A stretch of DNA of 64,000 nucleotides from Pseudomonadota bacterium (GCA_023438245.1 JAEXRD010000091.1:1-64000); one strand, 5' to 3'; counted from the stretch's first letter, positions 8,165 through 18,674 are shown. A program made the numbers and translations. The notes: a model not told the origin generated them from the letters alone.

Positions 8165-9436
8165 CTAGAGGTTGACGTTGCGGGCGGCCTCCAGCGTGGC
8201 CTCCAGGTCCGCGTCGGTGTGCGCGAAGGAAGTGAACGCGCACTCGAAGCCCGAGGGCGCGAGGTTCACGCCCGCGGCGCGCATCTGGCGGTAGAACTCG
8301 CCGTAGGTGGCGCTGTTGCCGGTCTTGGCGGTCTCATAGTCCGTCACCGGGGTGGCGGTGAAGAACAGGGTGAACATGCTGGCCACGTGGTTCAGCGTGA
8401 TGGCCTGGCCCTTGGCGCGCAGGATGTCCGCCAGCTCATTGGCGAATTTCTTGGTGCGGGCCTCCAGGGCGGCGTAGTCGCTCTGCATCAGTCCGCGCAG
8501 GGTGGCGATGCCCGCGGCCATGGCCACCGGGTTTCCGGAGAGGGTTCCGGCCTGGTACACCGGCCCGCAGGGCGCGATCTTCTGCATGATGTCGCGCCGG
8601 CCGCCGTAGCAGCCCACGGGGAAGCCGCCGCCGATGATCTTGCCCAGGGTGGTCAGGTCCGGGCGCACGCCGTAGCGCTCCTGCGCGCCGCCCAGGGCCA
8701 CGCGGAAGCCGGTGATGACCTCGTCGAAGATGAGCAGCGCGCCGTTCTTGGTGCAGATCTCGCGCAGGCCCTCCAGGAAGCCGGGCTTAGGCTCGATGAG
8801 GCCCACGTTGCCCGCCACGGGCTCGATGATGACGCAGGCGATGTCGCTGCCGTGGGCCGCGAACTGGGCCTCCACGGCCTTCAGGTCGTTGTAGGGGGCC
8901 AGCAGGGTCAGATTCGCGATGGCGTCCGGAACGCCCGGGGTGCCGGGGATGCACAGGGTGGCCACGCCGCTGCCCGCCGCCACCAGGAAGCCGTCGCTGT
9001 GGCCGTGGTAGCAGCCGTCGAACTTGAGCACCTTGGCCCGGCCGGTGTAGCCGCGCGCCAGGCGCACCGCGCTCATGGTGGCCTCGGTTCCGCTGCTCAC
9101 CATGCGCACCATCTCCATGCCGGGCATGATGGAGCGGATCAGCTCGCCCAGCTCCACCTCCGCCGGGCAGGGTGCGCCGAAGCTGGCGCCCTTGTCCATG
9201 GCGGCCAGGGCGGCGTCGCGCACGGCCTTGTCCGCGTGGCCCAGCAGCATGGGGCCCCAGCTCATGACATAGTCGATGAGTTCCTGGCCGTCCACGGTCC
9301 ACATGCGGCTGCCCGCGGCGCGGTCGATGAACACCGGCTCGCAGCCCACGCTCTTGCAGGCGCGCACGGGGCTGTTGACGCCGCCGGGCAGGATGTTGGA
9401 CGCACGCTGGAACAGGGCTTCGGATTTGCAGGACAT
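8165..9436 (-). CDS. hemL: Glutamate-1-semialdehyde 2,1-aminomutase
   Basis: This 423-residue PLP enzyme converts glutamate-1-semialdehyde to 5-aminolevulinate in the C5 pathway of tetrapyrrole synthesis. The cofactor lysine is K266 in TTLGKIIGGGFPVG; SSGTEATMSAVRLAR (about 114-128) and the aspartate of IFDEVITGFR are also present. Length is standard. It lies 53 bases downstream of a siroheme decarboxylase gene, consistent with a heme/siroheme operon. Confidence 0.96.
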   Translation of the reverse strand: MSCKSEALFQRASNILPGGVNSPVRACKSVGCEPVFIDRAAGSRMWTVDGQELIDYVMSWGPMLLGHADKAVRDAALAAMDKGASFGAPCPAEVELGELIRSIMPGMEMVRMVSSGTEATMSAVRLARGYTGRAKVLKFDGCYHGHSDGFLVAAGSGVATLCIPGTPGVPDAIANLTLLAPYNDLKAVEAQFAAHGSDIACVIIEPVAGNVGLIEPKPGFLEGLREICTKNGALLIFDEVITGFRVALGGAQERYGVRPDLTTLGKIIGGGFPVGCYGGRRDIMQKIAPCGPVYQAGTLSGNPVAMAAGIATLRGLMQSDYAALEARTKKFANELADILRAKGQAITLNHVASMFTLFFTATPVTDYETAKTGNSATYGEFYRQMRAAGVNLAPSGFECAFTSFAHTDADLEATLEAARNVNL

Positions 9437-9489
9437 ATTCGGCTCCCTCGGTGATTAATTAAGGAGTGGATTTTGATGTTGGTGCGGGG

Positions 9490-9981
9490 CTAAAAATAGC
9501 GCATGGAGGTCTTCTTCAGCTCGCGCACGCTCTGAAGAATCTGGAAGTCGGTAACGCCCGTGGCCGCCGAGATGGCCTTGACCACCTCCATGCAGTCGCC
9601 CGGGGCCTTGCCGTGTATCATGGTGTACAGATTGTACTTCCACTGCGGGTAGGTGCGGCGGATGTAGCAGTGGCTGATCTCCGGGCGGTCGGCCATGATC
9701 TTGCCCACGCGCTGGGCCTCGTCCGGGTCGTCTACGCGCCAGCTGACCATGGCGTTGTGGCCGTAGCCCGCCTTCTGGTGGCGCAGGGTGGCCCCGAAGC
9801 GGCGGATGACGCCATCGCCCTTCAGCCGGGAGAGCAGCTCCAGCACCTCGGCCTCGGTGCAGCCCGCCTGGGCCGCGATGTCCGCGAACGGGGTGGGGCT
9901 GTCGGGCAGGTCGGTTCCGGCCAGCGCCAGGATGCGCTTTTCGGTGTCCGTGAAGGTGGGCGCGGGCTTCTTGTGGCTCAT
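9490..9981 (-). CDS. Siroheme decarboxylase subunit (AhbA/AhbB family, Lrp/AsnC-like)
   Basis: This 163-residue protein has an N-terminal winged helix like Lrp/AsnC regulators (about residues 12-65) and a C-terminal RAM-like domain with HCYIRRTYPQWKYNLYTMIHG. That Tyr/Pro/Trp/Asn-rich segment is typical of AhbA/AhbB, which decarboxylate siroheme to 12,18-didecarboxysiroheme in the alternative heme pathway of sulfate reducers and archaea. I cannot say which of the two subunits it is; the partner is not adjacent in the window. Annotation as an AsnC regulator would be an alternative, but the hemL neighbour favours the enzyme. Confidence 0.82.
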   Translation of the reverse strand: MSHKKPAPTFTDTEKRILALAGTDLPDSPTPFADIAAQAGCTEAEVLELLSRLKGDGVIRRFGATLRHQKAGYGHNAMVSWRVDDPDEAQRVGKIMADRPEISHCYIRRTYPQWKYNLYTMIHGKAPGDCMEVVKAISAATGVTDFQILQSVRELKKTSMRYF

Positions 9982-10248
9982 GTGCGGCTCTCGCTTGGCT
10001 TTTGTGGTGTCATCGGGACGCGCCTACATACCCGAGGCCGCGCCCGCTGGCAACCGATGGGCTTCAGGACGGACGATCCCGTCCGCCACTCCCGGCCACC
10101 ACTCCCGCCCGCCACTTCCGACCGATAATCCCGACCGCAAGCGCGGGGCTTGCCTCCACCACGGGCTGCGGGTATGAAGGGCCACACCCGGCGCCGCCCC
10201 TGAACTTCGGGGCAGGGCCGGGCAACGATTTCCAAGGAGCATTCACGC

Positions 10249-11241
10249 ATGAAAGTCGCCGTTCTCGGCGCGGGGGCCTGGGGTACCACCCTGGCCGACC
10301 TGCTGGCCCGCAAGGGCGTTTCCACCACCCTCTGGGTCCGCGAGCCGGAGCTGCTGGCCGAAATGAAGGAGACCGGGCGCAACACCTGGTTTTTGCCCAA
10401 GTACGACCTGTGCAAGGACCTGGCCCTGCACGCCAACCCGGCGCGCGCCCTGGCCGGGGCGCAGGTGTTCCTGCTGGTGGTGCCCAGCCAGTTCCTGCGC
10501 TCCACCCTGGAGAGCTTCCGCGACATCCTGCCCAAGAAGCCCATCGTGGTCTGCGCCAGCAAGGGCATCGAGAACGGCACGCTGGCCCCCATGAGCACCG
10601 TGGTGATGGAGGCGCTGGAGGCGCTGAAGCCGCGCTACGCCGTGCTCTCCGGCCCCAGCTTCGCCGACGAGGTGATGCGTGATTTGCCCACCACCGTGAG
10701 CCTGGGCTGCGAGGACAAGAAGCTGGGCAAGCAGCTCCAGGAGCTGTTTTCCACCGAGACCTTCCGCGTGTACACCAACGAGGACTACCGGGGCGTGGAG
10801 CTGGGCGGCGCGCTCAAGAACGTCAGGGCCATCGCCGCGGGCATGGCCGACGGCCTGGGCTTCGGCCACGATGCGCGGGCCGCGCTCATCACGCGCGGGC
10901 TAGCCGAAATGAGCCGCCTGGGCAAGGTCATGGGCGCCAAGCCCAAGACCTTCATGGGCCTCTCCGGCATGGGCGACCTGGTGCTGACCTGCACGGGAGA
11001 CCTCAGCCGCAACCGCCAGGTGGGCATGAAGCTGGGCCAGGGCCGCAAGCTCAAGGACATCCTGGCCGAGACCAAGACCGTGGCCGAGGGCGTGCGCACC
11101 ACCGAGTCCGTGTATATGCTGGCCCGCCAGCACGGGGTGGAGCTGCCGCTCACCGAGCAGGTCTACAGGATTTTGTATGAAGACAAAGACCCGGCCCAGG
11201 CCGTGCGCGATCTGATGACGCGGGAGCTGAAGGGCGAGTAG
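10249..11241 (+). CDS. gpsA: NAD(P)H-dependent glycerol-3-phosphate dehydrogenase
   Basis: This 330-residue enzyme reduces dihydroxyacetone phosphate to sn-glycerol-3-phosphate for phospholipid synthesis. The Rossmann motif GAGAWG is at residues 7-12. GALKNVRAIAAGMADGLGFG carries the catalytic lysine region, and LSGMGDLVLTCTG is conserved. The start has AAGGAG 11 bases upstream. The divergent 267-base gap to the ahb gene holds GC-rich, CCACTCCCG-like degenerate repeats but no clear regulatory site. Confidence 0.96.
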   Translation: MKVAVLGAGAWGTTLADLLARKGVSTTLWVREPELLAEMKETGRNTWFLPKYDLCKDLALHANPARALAGAQVFLLVVPSQFLRSTLESFRDILPKKPIVVCASKGIENGTLAPMSTVVMEALEALKPRYAVLSGPSFADEVMRDLPTTVSLGCEDKKLGKQLQELFSTETFRVYTNEDYRGVELGGALKNVRAIAAGMADGLGFGHDARAALITRGLAEMSRLGKVMGAKPKTFMGLSGMGDLVLTCTGDLSRNRQVGMKLGQGRKLKDILAETKTVAEGVRTTESVYMLARQHGVELPLTEQVYRILYEDKDPAQAVRDLMTRELKGE

Positions 11242-11251
11242 GCGAGAGTGT

Positions 11252-11734
11252 TTATTTTAGATTAGCCGCTCTGTTTTTGGAAAGATCGGCTAATCTTATA
11301 ACAAAATTATGTAGTGCATCGACTGTAAATGCACCACCCCACTCGAATACTTCCTCCTGCTTCCCCTTGCGCATCTTCTTCCAACGGTTTTCGATTTGAA
11401 TTTCGACGATAGCCTTATTTTTCGAATGGAATTGAATATTCCAATGGGCAATTCCATGTCGCATTTGGCGCACAAGTTGTAACAATGTTGACACCTTCGC
11501 ATTACCACCAGTCCTTCTTGGGAGAATCCACCCGTCCTTTTCTAGTCTTTGCAGGGTGTCACTGCCGCGGATCAACTCCTTTTCTTTTGGAAGAACAATT
11601 AACCCAAGTAACGAATTTATTAGTTGGGTGACCTCAAAGGCTTTTGAATTGTCTGATTTAGCGAGACCTTGAATCGTTCTTAGATTTTCTTCAGTTCTAT
11701 AGATAAAGTCATAGTATACGTTGATGAATTCCAT
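11252..11734 (-). CDS. HEPN-domain protein (pEK499_p136-like), AT-rich
   Basis: This 160-residue protein has the HEPN hallmark R-x4-H as R92-H-G-I-A-H97, preceded by a long helical region. The N-terminus FINVYYDFIYRTEENLRTI resembles the pEK499_p136-type HEPN family. HEPN proteins are commonly RNases in toxin-antitoxin or phage-defence systems. Base composition is strikingly AT-rich compared with its neighbours, which indicates recent acquisition. A good GGAGG site precedes the ATG. No MNT-type antitoxin partner is adjacent. Confidence 0.8.
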   Translation of the reverse strand: MEFINVYYDFIYRTEENLRTIQGLAKSDNSKAFEVTQLINSLLGLIVLPKEKELIRGSDTLQRLEKDGWILPRRTGGNAKVSTLLQLVRQMRHGIAHWNIQFHSKNKAIVEIQIENRWKKMRKGKQEEVFEWGGAFTVDALHNFVIRLADLSKNRAANLK

Positions 11735-11814
11735 GTAGCCTCCATATGAACAAGTTTCTTCATGAAAAATTAGCCTTAAGGCGATAATATCAGTTTTGCG
11801 ATTCGGGGCGCAAC

Positions 11815-11850
11815 AAAAAAGCGGAGGAGCCCTTTCGGACTCCCCCGCTT
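11815..11850 (-). terminator. Intrinsic terminator after pheT
   Basis: On the minus strand, 25 bases after the pheT stop, AAGCGG pairs with CCGCTT and GGAG with CTCC around one mismatch. The stem is followed by TTTTTT (complement of 11820-11815). It ends the thrS-pheT transcript and separates it from the HEPN gene. Confidence 0.85.
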
Positions 11851-11874
11851 CATTTTGTCATCTCTCCCTGATTC

Positions 11875-14277
11875 TTAAATCCGCACAGGCAGCTTCTGCG
11901 GCAGGCCGGAGAGCACCTTGCCGTGCTCCTTGTCCACTTCCTTGTCCACCAGAGTGCGCTCGGCGTGGCGGTAGGTCAGGCGGAAGGTCAGGTTGCGCTC
12001 GTCGCTGCCCTCGGGCGTGTACACCGCCACCAGCGCCAGGCTTTCCAGCAGCTTGGGCTTGATCTCGCGGATGGCCGCTTCGATCTGCTCCCCCTTCAGC
12101 GTGGCCGGGCAGATGACCGTGACGTCGCGCCGCACGGGCGGGAACACCGGCAGCTTGCGGAAGCTGGGTTTTGTCGCAGCACTGAGGCTGCGAAGCAGAT
12201 CGGCGTCCAGGTCCGCCAGCCACACGTCCTTGCGGGCGTGGTAGGCATCGGCGATCTTGGGCTGCACCCGGCCGATGCGGCCGAGCAGGGCATCCCCGCG
12301 CTGCACGCGCACGCAGGGCTCCAGGTAGGGGTGGCCTTCTTCGAGGACATACTGGGCGGTGCCGAGGCGATAGTGGGTCAGCAGGTTCTCCACCAGGCCC
12401 TTCACGTCCAGGTAGTCGCCCTCGCCAGCCTCCCAGGGCCAGTCCTGCGCGTGGCGCGCGCCGTGCACCAGGATGCCCAGGCGCGAGTTCTCGCGGGCGG
12501 TGGTGTCGCTGGCGGGGTCGGAAACAAAGGCCTTGGCCACCTCGAACAGGCGCAGGCTCGCGTTGCCCTGGGCCAGGTTGTGGCGCACGTTGTTCAGCAG
12601 GCCCGGCGCGATCTGGGTGCGCAGCACGTTCTGGTCTTCGCTCAGCGGGTTGGCGATGGCGATACGGCCCTCGGCGGGCAGGTTCAGGCGGTCCAGGTCG
12701 TCCGTGCCCACGAAGCTGTAGTTCACGGCCTCGCGCAGGCCGCTGGCCACGCCCCAGGCCTTGAGGTTCTGGATGAACCCGAACTCGGTGTCGCGCATCT
12801 GCACGCTTTCGAGCGATTTCGCCACCTTGGGCAGCACGGCGGGGATGCGGTCCAGGCCATGCACGCGGCCGCACTCCTCGAACAGGTCCACCTCGCGCTC
12901 CAGGTCCAGCCGGTGCGAGGGCGAGGTCACGCTCCACTTGGAAGCGTCGGCGTCGTTGACCTCGCAGCCCAGGCCGGTGAGCGTGGTCTTGCAGAACTCA
13001 GCAGAAAGCTCCAGGCCGAGCAGGGCGTTGCAGCGGTCCAGGCGGAAGCTGTGGGTGCGCGTGGCCCAGGGCTTGGGCTCGCCCACGGCGATGCCCTTGA
13101 GCACCTTGGCGCCGGACACCTCGGCCATGAGCTGCGCGGCGCGCTCCATGGCGAACAGCGAGGCCACCTGGTCCACGCCGCGCTCGAAACGGTAGGACGC
13201 CTCGCTGGGCAGGGCCAGGCGGCGGGCGGTCTTGCGGATGGTGCCGGGGCGGAAGATGGCGCATTCCAGCAGCACCTCGGTGGTGGCGTCGGTGACGCTG
13301 GAATTGGCCCCGCCCATGACGCCCGCCAGCGCAACCGGGCGCTCCGCGTCCCAGATGAGCAGGTCGGAGGCGAGCAGCTTGCGCTCCTGGCCGTCCAGCG
13401 TGGTGATGGCCTGTCCGTCACTGGCAGGGGCGATGCGGATGACGTCGCCCTTCAGAAGATTGCGGTCGAAGGCGTGCAGGGGCTGGCCCAGTTCGAAGAG
13501 CACGTAGTTGGTCACGTCCACCACGTTGCTGATGGGCCGCTGGCCGATGGCCGTGAGGCGGTAGCGCATCCAGTCCGGGCTTTTGCCGATCTTGGCGCCG
13601 GAGAGCACGCGGGCGCGGTACACCGGGCAGAGCTCGCCGTCGGCGATGTCGATGCGCACCAGCTTCTCGGCGTCGCCCGCGGCGGCGTCCTCCACGAGAT
13701 TCAGCTTCGGCAGGGTCAGCGGCAGGCCGAAGCCCAGCGCGGTTTCCCGGGCGATGCCCAGCACGGACAGGCAGTCGGCGCGGTTGGGCGTGATGGAGAC
13801 CTCGATGACCTCGCGCTCCAGGTTCAGCACCTCGGTGATCTTCGCCCCGGGCTTGAAATCGGGGTTCAGCACCATGATGCCCGCGTGGTCCTCGGACAGG
13901 CCCAGCTCGCGCTCGGAGCAGATCATGCCGCGCGATTCCACGCCGCGCAGCTTGGCCTTCTTGATGGCCAGGCCGCCGGGCATGGTGGTGCCCACCAGCG
14001 CCACGGGCACCTTCTGGCCCTGGGCGACGTTGGGCGCGCCGCAGACGATCTGGAGCAGCTCCGGCCCGCCCACGTCCACGCTGGTGACGGAGAGGTGGTC
14101 GCTTTCCGGGTGGGGGGCGCACTGGACGACATGGCCGACGACGATGTCGGCGATGCCCTCGAAGGGGTCGAGGATGGCTTCGACCTCCAGGCCCTGCATG
14201 GTGAGCCGGTCGGCCAAGTCCTGCACTGTGCCCTGGTAGGGCGTGAATTCGCGGAGCCACTGCAAGCTTACAAGCAT
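11875..14277 (-). CDS. pheT: Phenylalanine--tRNA ligase beta subunit
   Basis: This 800-residue subunit forms the alpha2-beta2 PheRS with the preceding pheS product. Domains in order are an N-terminal tRNA-binding (EMAP-like) domain (about 40-150), B3/B4 editing domain, B5 DNA-binding-like domain, a catalytic-like core, and a C-terminal ferredoxin-fold anticodon-binding domain (about 700-800). Full length. It begins 79 bases after pheS. Confidence 0.97.
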   Translation of the reverse strand: MLVSLQWLREFTPYQGTVQDLADRLTMQGLEVEAILDPFEGIADIVVGHVVQCAPHPESDHLSVTSVDVGGPELLQIVCGAPNVAQGQKVPVALVGTTMPGGLAIKKAKLRGVESRGMICSERELGLSEDHAGIMVLNPDFKPGAKITEVLNLEREVIEVSITPNRADCLSVLGIARETALGFGLPLTLPKLNLVEDAAAGDAEKLVRIDIADGELCPVYRARVLSGAKIGKSPDWMRYRLTAIGQRPISNVVDVTNYVLFELGQPLHAFDRNLLKGDVIRIAPASDGQAITTLDGQERKLLASDLLIWDAERPVALAGVMGGANSSVTDATTEVLLECAIFRPGTIRKTARRLALPSEASYRFERGVDQVASLFAMERAAQLMAEVSGAKVLKGIAVGEPKPWATRTHSFRLDRCNALLGLELSAEFCKTTLTGLGCEVNDADASKWSVTSPSHRLDLEREVDLFEECGRVHGLDRIPAVLPKVAKSLESVQMRDTEFGFIQNLKAWGVASGLREAVNYSFVGTDDLDRLNLPAEGRIAIANPLSEDQNVLRTQIAPGLLNNVRHNLAQGNASLRLFEVAKAFVSDPASDTTARENSRLGILVHGARHAQDWPWEAGEGDYLDVKGLVENLLTHYRLGTAQYVLEEGHPYLEPCVRVQRGDALLGRIGRVQPKIADAYHARKDVWLADLDADLLRSLSAATKPSFRKLPVFPPVRRDVTVICPATLKGEQIEAAIREIKPKLLESLALVAVYTPEGSDERNLTFRLTYRHAERTLVDKEVDKEHGKVLSGLPQKLPVRI

Positions 14278-14356
14278 AACCGCCTCGCGGATGAGAAATG
14301 GTTCACGCGCGCCCCGTCCGCGTCACGATGGAGCGGGCGGGTGCGCGATGGAAGCT

Positions 14357-15406
14357 CTAGGCGAACTGTTCGAGGAAGCGCACGTCGTTTTCGAAGAACA
14401 TGCGCAAATCGCCGATGCCGTACTTGAGCATGGCCACGCGCTCCACGCCCAGGCCGAAGGCGAAGCCGGTGACGGCCTCGGGATCGTAGCCCACGGCCCG
14501 GAACACGTTGGGGTCCACCATGCCGCAGCCCAGGATCTCCACCCAGCCGGTCTTCTTGCACACGCGGCAGGGCTCGCCCTTGATGTGGCCCGCGCCGCCG
14601 CAGAGCATGCAGGAGATGTCGACCTCGGCGCTGGGCTCGGTGAAGGGGAAGAAGCTGGGGCGGAAGCGGACCTTCGTATCGGCGCTGAAGAGCTGGCGCA
14701 CGAAGGCGGTGAGGGTGCCGCGCAGGTCGGCCATGCTCACGTTCTTGTCCACCAGCAGGCCCTCGATCTGGTGGAACATGGGCGTGTGGGTGATGTCGGA
14801 GTCGCGGCGGTAGACCTTGCCCGGGGCGATGACGGCCACGGGGGGCTTGCGGCTCATCATGGTGCGCACCTGCAGGGGCGAGGTGTGCGTGCGCAGCAGG
14901 ATGTTCTCGGAAACATAGAGGGTGTCCTGCATGTCGCGGGCGGGGTGGTCCGGCGGCATGTTCAGGGCCTCGAAATTGTACCAGTCGTTCTCCACCTCGG
15001 GCCCGGCCACGACCTCGAAGCCCAGGCCGGTGAGCACCTCGACGATCTCCTGCATGGCCAGGGTGACGGGGTGCAGGCTGCCCTGGGCGGGGCGGCGGCC
15101 CGGAAGGCTGGGGTCGAACCCGGCCAGGGCGTCCTTGGCGCTGGCGGCCTCCAGCTCGGCTTGCCTGCCTTCGAGCATGGAGGAAAGCGCGTTCTTGACC
15201 TCGTTGGCCTTTCTGCCCGCGGCGGGCTTGTCCTCGGGACCCATCTGGGCCAGGGCGGACATGGCCTCGGCGAGCTTGCCTTTGCGGCCCAGGAACTCGA
15301 CGCGCAGGGATTCCAGGTCCTGGAAACTGCAAGCCTGACCCAGGCGCGCTTGGCACTCCTGGGTCAGGCCGTCGAGTCCTTCGATGAAGGACTGGATATT
15401 GCTCAC
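14357..15406 (-). CDS. pheS: Phenylalanine--tRNA ligase alpha subunit
   Basis: This 349-residue catalytic subunit of PheRS is a class II synthetase. Class II motifs are seen: motif 2 in FRPSFFPFTEPSAEVD and motif 3 in GFAFGLGVERVAMLKYGI, with SDITHTPMFHQIEG typical of PheS. It follows rplT by 9 bases, so it belongs to the infC-rpmI-rplT-pheST operon found in many bacteria. Confidence 0.97.
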   Translation of the reverse strand: MSNIQSFIEGLDGLTQECQARLGQACSFQDLESLRVEFLGRKGKLAEAMSALAQMGPEDKPAAGRKANEVKNALSSMLEGRQAELEAASAKDALAGFDPSLPGRRPAQGSLHPVTLAMQEIVEVLTGLGFEVVAGPEVENDWYNFEALNMPPDHPARDMQDTLYVSENILLRTHTSPLQVRTMMSRKPPVAVIAPGKVYRRDSDITHTPMFHQIEGLLVDKNVSMADLRGTLTAFVRQLFSADTKVRFRPSFFPFTEPSAEVDISCMLCGGAGHIKGEPCRVCKKTGWVEILGCGMVDPNVFRAVGYDPEAVTGFAFGLGVERVAMLKYGIGDLRMFFENDVRFLEQFA

Positions 15407-15415
15407 GTGTGTTCC

Positions 15416-15760
15416 CTAACCCTTGGCCGCCTGAACGATCTGGGCGAACACGGCGGGCTCGCGCACCGCCAGATCAGCCAGAACCTTGCGGTTGAGGACG
15501 ATGCCGGCCTTGTTCAGGCCGCCCATGAACTTGGAGTAGCTCATGCCGTTGGCGCGGGAACCGGCGTTGATGCGCAGGATCCACAGGCGGCGGAAGTCGC
15601 GCTTCTTCTGCTTGCGATCGCGGAAGGCGAAGCACAGGGCGCGCTCCACGCGCTCGCGCGCGGTGCGGTACAGGCGGCTGCCGGCACCAAGGTAGCCCTT
15701 GGCCATCTTCAGGAACTTCTTGTGCCGACGGTGAGCGGCAACTCCACGCTTAACTCTCAT
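15416..15760 (-). CDS. rplT: 50S ribosomal protein L20
   Basis: This 114-residue basic ribosomal protein binds 23S rRNA early in assembly; in E. coli it also represses its own operon. The N-terminus MRVKRGVAAHRRHKKFLK and the WILRINAGSRANGMSYS segment are diagnostic. Usual length and place between rpmI and pheS. Confidence 0.98.
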   Translation of the reverse strand: MRVKRGVAAHRRHKKFLKMAKGYLGAGSRLYRTARERVERALCFAFRDRKQKKRDFRRLWILRINAGSRANGMSYSKFMGGLNKAGIVLNRKVLADLAVREPAVFAQIVQAAKG

Positions 15761-15838
15761 GTAAACTTCCTCCGAATCGTTTCAGCCGCCGGACATTTTG
15801 CCCGGACGGCACGCTCGTTGGCGTGAACGGGTTTGTGG

Positions 15839-16036
15839 TTAGCCGTAGGGCAGCAGACGCTTCACAGCGCCCAGGTTGGCGTCGTCGACCATGGCGCCCT
15901 GACCCAGGCGGCGCTTACGCTTGGCGCTCTTCTTGGTCAGGATGTGGCGCAGGTTCTGGCGGCGGCGCTTGAACTTGCCATTGCCGTTGCTGGTGAAGCG
16001 CTTGGCCGCACTCCGGTTGGTCTTCATCTTGGGCAT
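15839..16036 (-). CDS. rpmI: 50S ribosomal protein L35
   Basis: This 65-residue ribosomal protein has the standard start MPKMKTNRSAAKRFT; a longer in-frame start 15 bases upstream is rejected because the chosen ATG follows AGGAGGAATCCC. It lies between infC and rplT as usual. Confidence 0.97.
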   Translation of the reverse strand: MPKMKTNRSAAKRFTSNGNGKFKRRRQNLRHILTKKSAKRKRRLGQGAMVDDANLGAVKRLLPYG

Positions 16037-16105
16037 GGGATTCCTCCTCAAACGTCACACGCGCCGGAAAAACCGCCGCGATTGTGTCTGGTGTTACTGC
16101 TTCCG

Positions 16106-16637
<532 letters not shown>

Positions 16638-16651
<14 letters not shown>

Positions 16652-18584
16652 AGCTCATCCCTCCGCGCTTGAAAGGTTCCTGGGCCGCTTCACGGACGAT
16701 CCGCGCGGCCTCGGCAAGCGGCACAAACCCGACATCGGCGCCCGCGCGCACACGCACGCTCACGCCGTCGGCTTCCACTTCCTTGTCGCCAACCACGAAC
16801 ATGTAAGGAATTCGCTCGAGTTGCGCCTCGCGCACCTTGTACCCAAGCTTCTCATTCCGCAAATCCGCTTCGGCGCGTATGCCCTGTTCCCGCAAAAACC
16901 GCAAGACTTTTTCCGCATGTGCGGCCTGGGCGTCGGTGACGGTGAGGATGCGCACCTGCTCCGGAGCCAGCCACACCGGGAAGGCCCCGGCGAAATGCTC
17001 GATCAAGACGCCCATGAACCGCTCCATGGAGCCCAGGATGACGCGGTGCAGCATCACCGGCCGGTGCTTGTTGCCGTCCTCGCCGATGTAGGACAGGTCG
17101 AAGCGGTCGGGCAGGGTGAAGTCGCACTGCACGGTGGCGCACTGCCAGCGGCGCTCCAGGGCGTCCTTGATGCGGATGTCGATCTTGGGGCCGTAGAACG
17201 CGCCGTCGCCCTCGTTGATGGCATACGGCATGCCCATGTGCTCCAGGGCGTCCTTCAGGGCCACGGTGGCGCGTTCCCAGTCCTCGTCGCTGCCGATGCT
17301 CTTCTCCGGCCTGGTGCTCACCGCGGCCTCGAACTCGAAGCCGAAGATGTCCATGACGTCGCGCACGAACTTCACCACGCCGATGATCTCCTCGCGCAGC
17401 TGGTCCGGGCGGCACAGGATGTGGGCGTCGTCCTGGGTGAAGGAGCGCACGCGCAAGAGGCCGTGCAGCACGCCGCTTTTCTCGTGGCGGTGCACGATGC
17501 CGTGCTCGAAGTAGCGCTGCGGCAGGTCGCGGTAGCTGCGCAGGCGGCTCTTGTAGATGATCATGTGCGACAGGCAGTTCATGGGCTTGATGCCGTAGGC
17601 CTGCTCGTCGATCTCGGTGAAGTACATGTTCTCGCGGTAGTTGTCGTAGTGGCCGCTCTTCTCCCACAGCTCTCGCCTCAGGATGAGCGGGCCCTGCACG
17701 AACTGGTAGCCGCGCTTGAGATGCTCCTTGCGCTCGAAGTCCTCCAGGATGGCGCGCACCAGCGCCCCCTTGGGGTGCCACAGCACCATGCCGCCGCCCA
17801 CCTCGTCGTGGAAGCTGAACAGGTCCAGCTGGGTGCCCAGCTTGCGGTGGTCGCGCTTCTTGGCTTCCTCGATGCGGTCCAGGTAGGCCTTGAGGTCCTT
17901 GGGGTTGGCCCAGGCGGTGCCGTAGATGCGCTGGAGCTGCTGGCGGTTCTCGTCGCCGCGCCAGTAGGCCCCGGCCACGCTCATGAGCTTGAAGGCTTTC
18001 AGCAGGCCGGTGCGGGGCACGTGGGGGCCGCGGCAGAGGTCGGAGAACTCGCCGTGGGTGTACACGCTGACCTCGGTGACGCCCATCTTGGCCTCAAGGT
18101 CGCTGATGAGCTCCACCTTGTAGGGCTCGCCCTCGGCCGCGAACTTCTCCTTGGCCGCCTCGGCGGTCATCATGGCGCGCGAGAAGGGCTTGTCCGCCCC
18201 CACGCTGCGGATCATTTCGGCCTCGATGGCCTCCAGGTCCTCGGGGGTGAAGGGGCGCTCGTAGTCGAAATCGTAGTAGAAGCCGTGCTCCACGGCGGGG
18301 CCGATGGTGACCTTGGCGGTGGGGAACAGCTTCTTGACCGCCTCGGCCATGAGGTGGGCGGTGGAGTGGCGGATGAGGTCCAGCCCTTCTTCGCTGTCGG
18401 CGAAGATGGGCTCAAGGGTCGAGCAATCGGCGGTCACGGGGGCGGAGAGGTCCAGGATGGCCTCGCCGCAGCGGGCGGCCACGGTGTTCTTGAACTGCTT
18501 GCCCGACAGGGCCTGCTTGAAGGCATCGGCGATGGAAGCGCCGGATTCCACGGAAACGTCCTGACCGGCCACGGTGACTTGCAC
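16638..18584 (-). CDS. thrS: Threonine--tRNA ligase
   Basis: This 648-residue class II synthetase has TGS (about 1-60), SAD editing (about 60-200), catalytic and anticodon-binding domains. The zinc-site segment, usually NCPGHM, reads NCLSHM here. The editing HxxxH appears in RHSTAHLMAEAV. Start chosen at GTG with AAGGAG eight bases upstream; a longer frame to 18632 has no such site. The gene leads directly into infC. Confidence 0.96.
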
Positions 18585-18630
18585 GGCGAACTCTCCTTGC
18601 TTGAGCCCCCGGCCTTGGGCTTCCGGCGGC

Positions 18631-18666
18631 AAAAAGTGGAAAGGGAGGCGCTTGGCCTCCCTTTCC
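18631..18666 (-). terminator. Terminator after tRNA-Val, upstream of thrS
   Basis: On the minus strand a perfect 12-bp stem (GGAAAGGGAGGC with GCCTCCCTTTCC, 5-base loop) is followed by ACTTTTT. It lies directly after the tRNA gene and 47 bases before the thrS start, so thrS probably has its own promoter or depends on read-through. Confidence 0.85.
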
Positions 18667-18674
18667 GGTAACTA

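Noticed and set aside
10060..10150. CRISPR-like or tandem repeat upstream of gpsA
   Set aside because: CCACTCCCG, CCACTTCCG and similar pieces are degenerate and irregularly spaced; no direct repeat with uniform spacers.
18585..18674. T-box or other riboswitch before thrS
   Set aside because: The leader is too short and lacks T-box consensus; the hairpin is the tRNA terminator.
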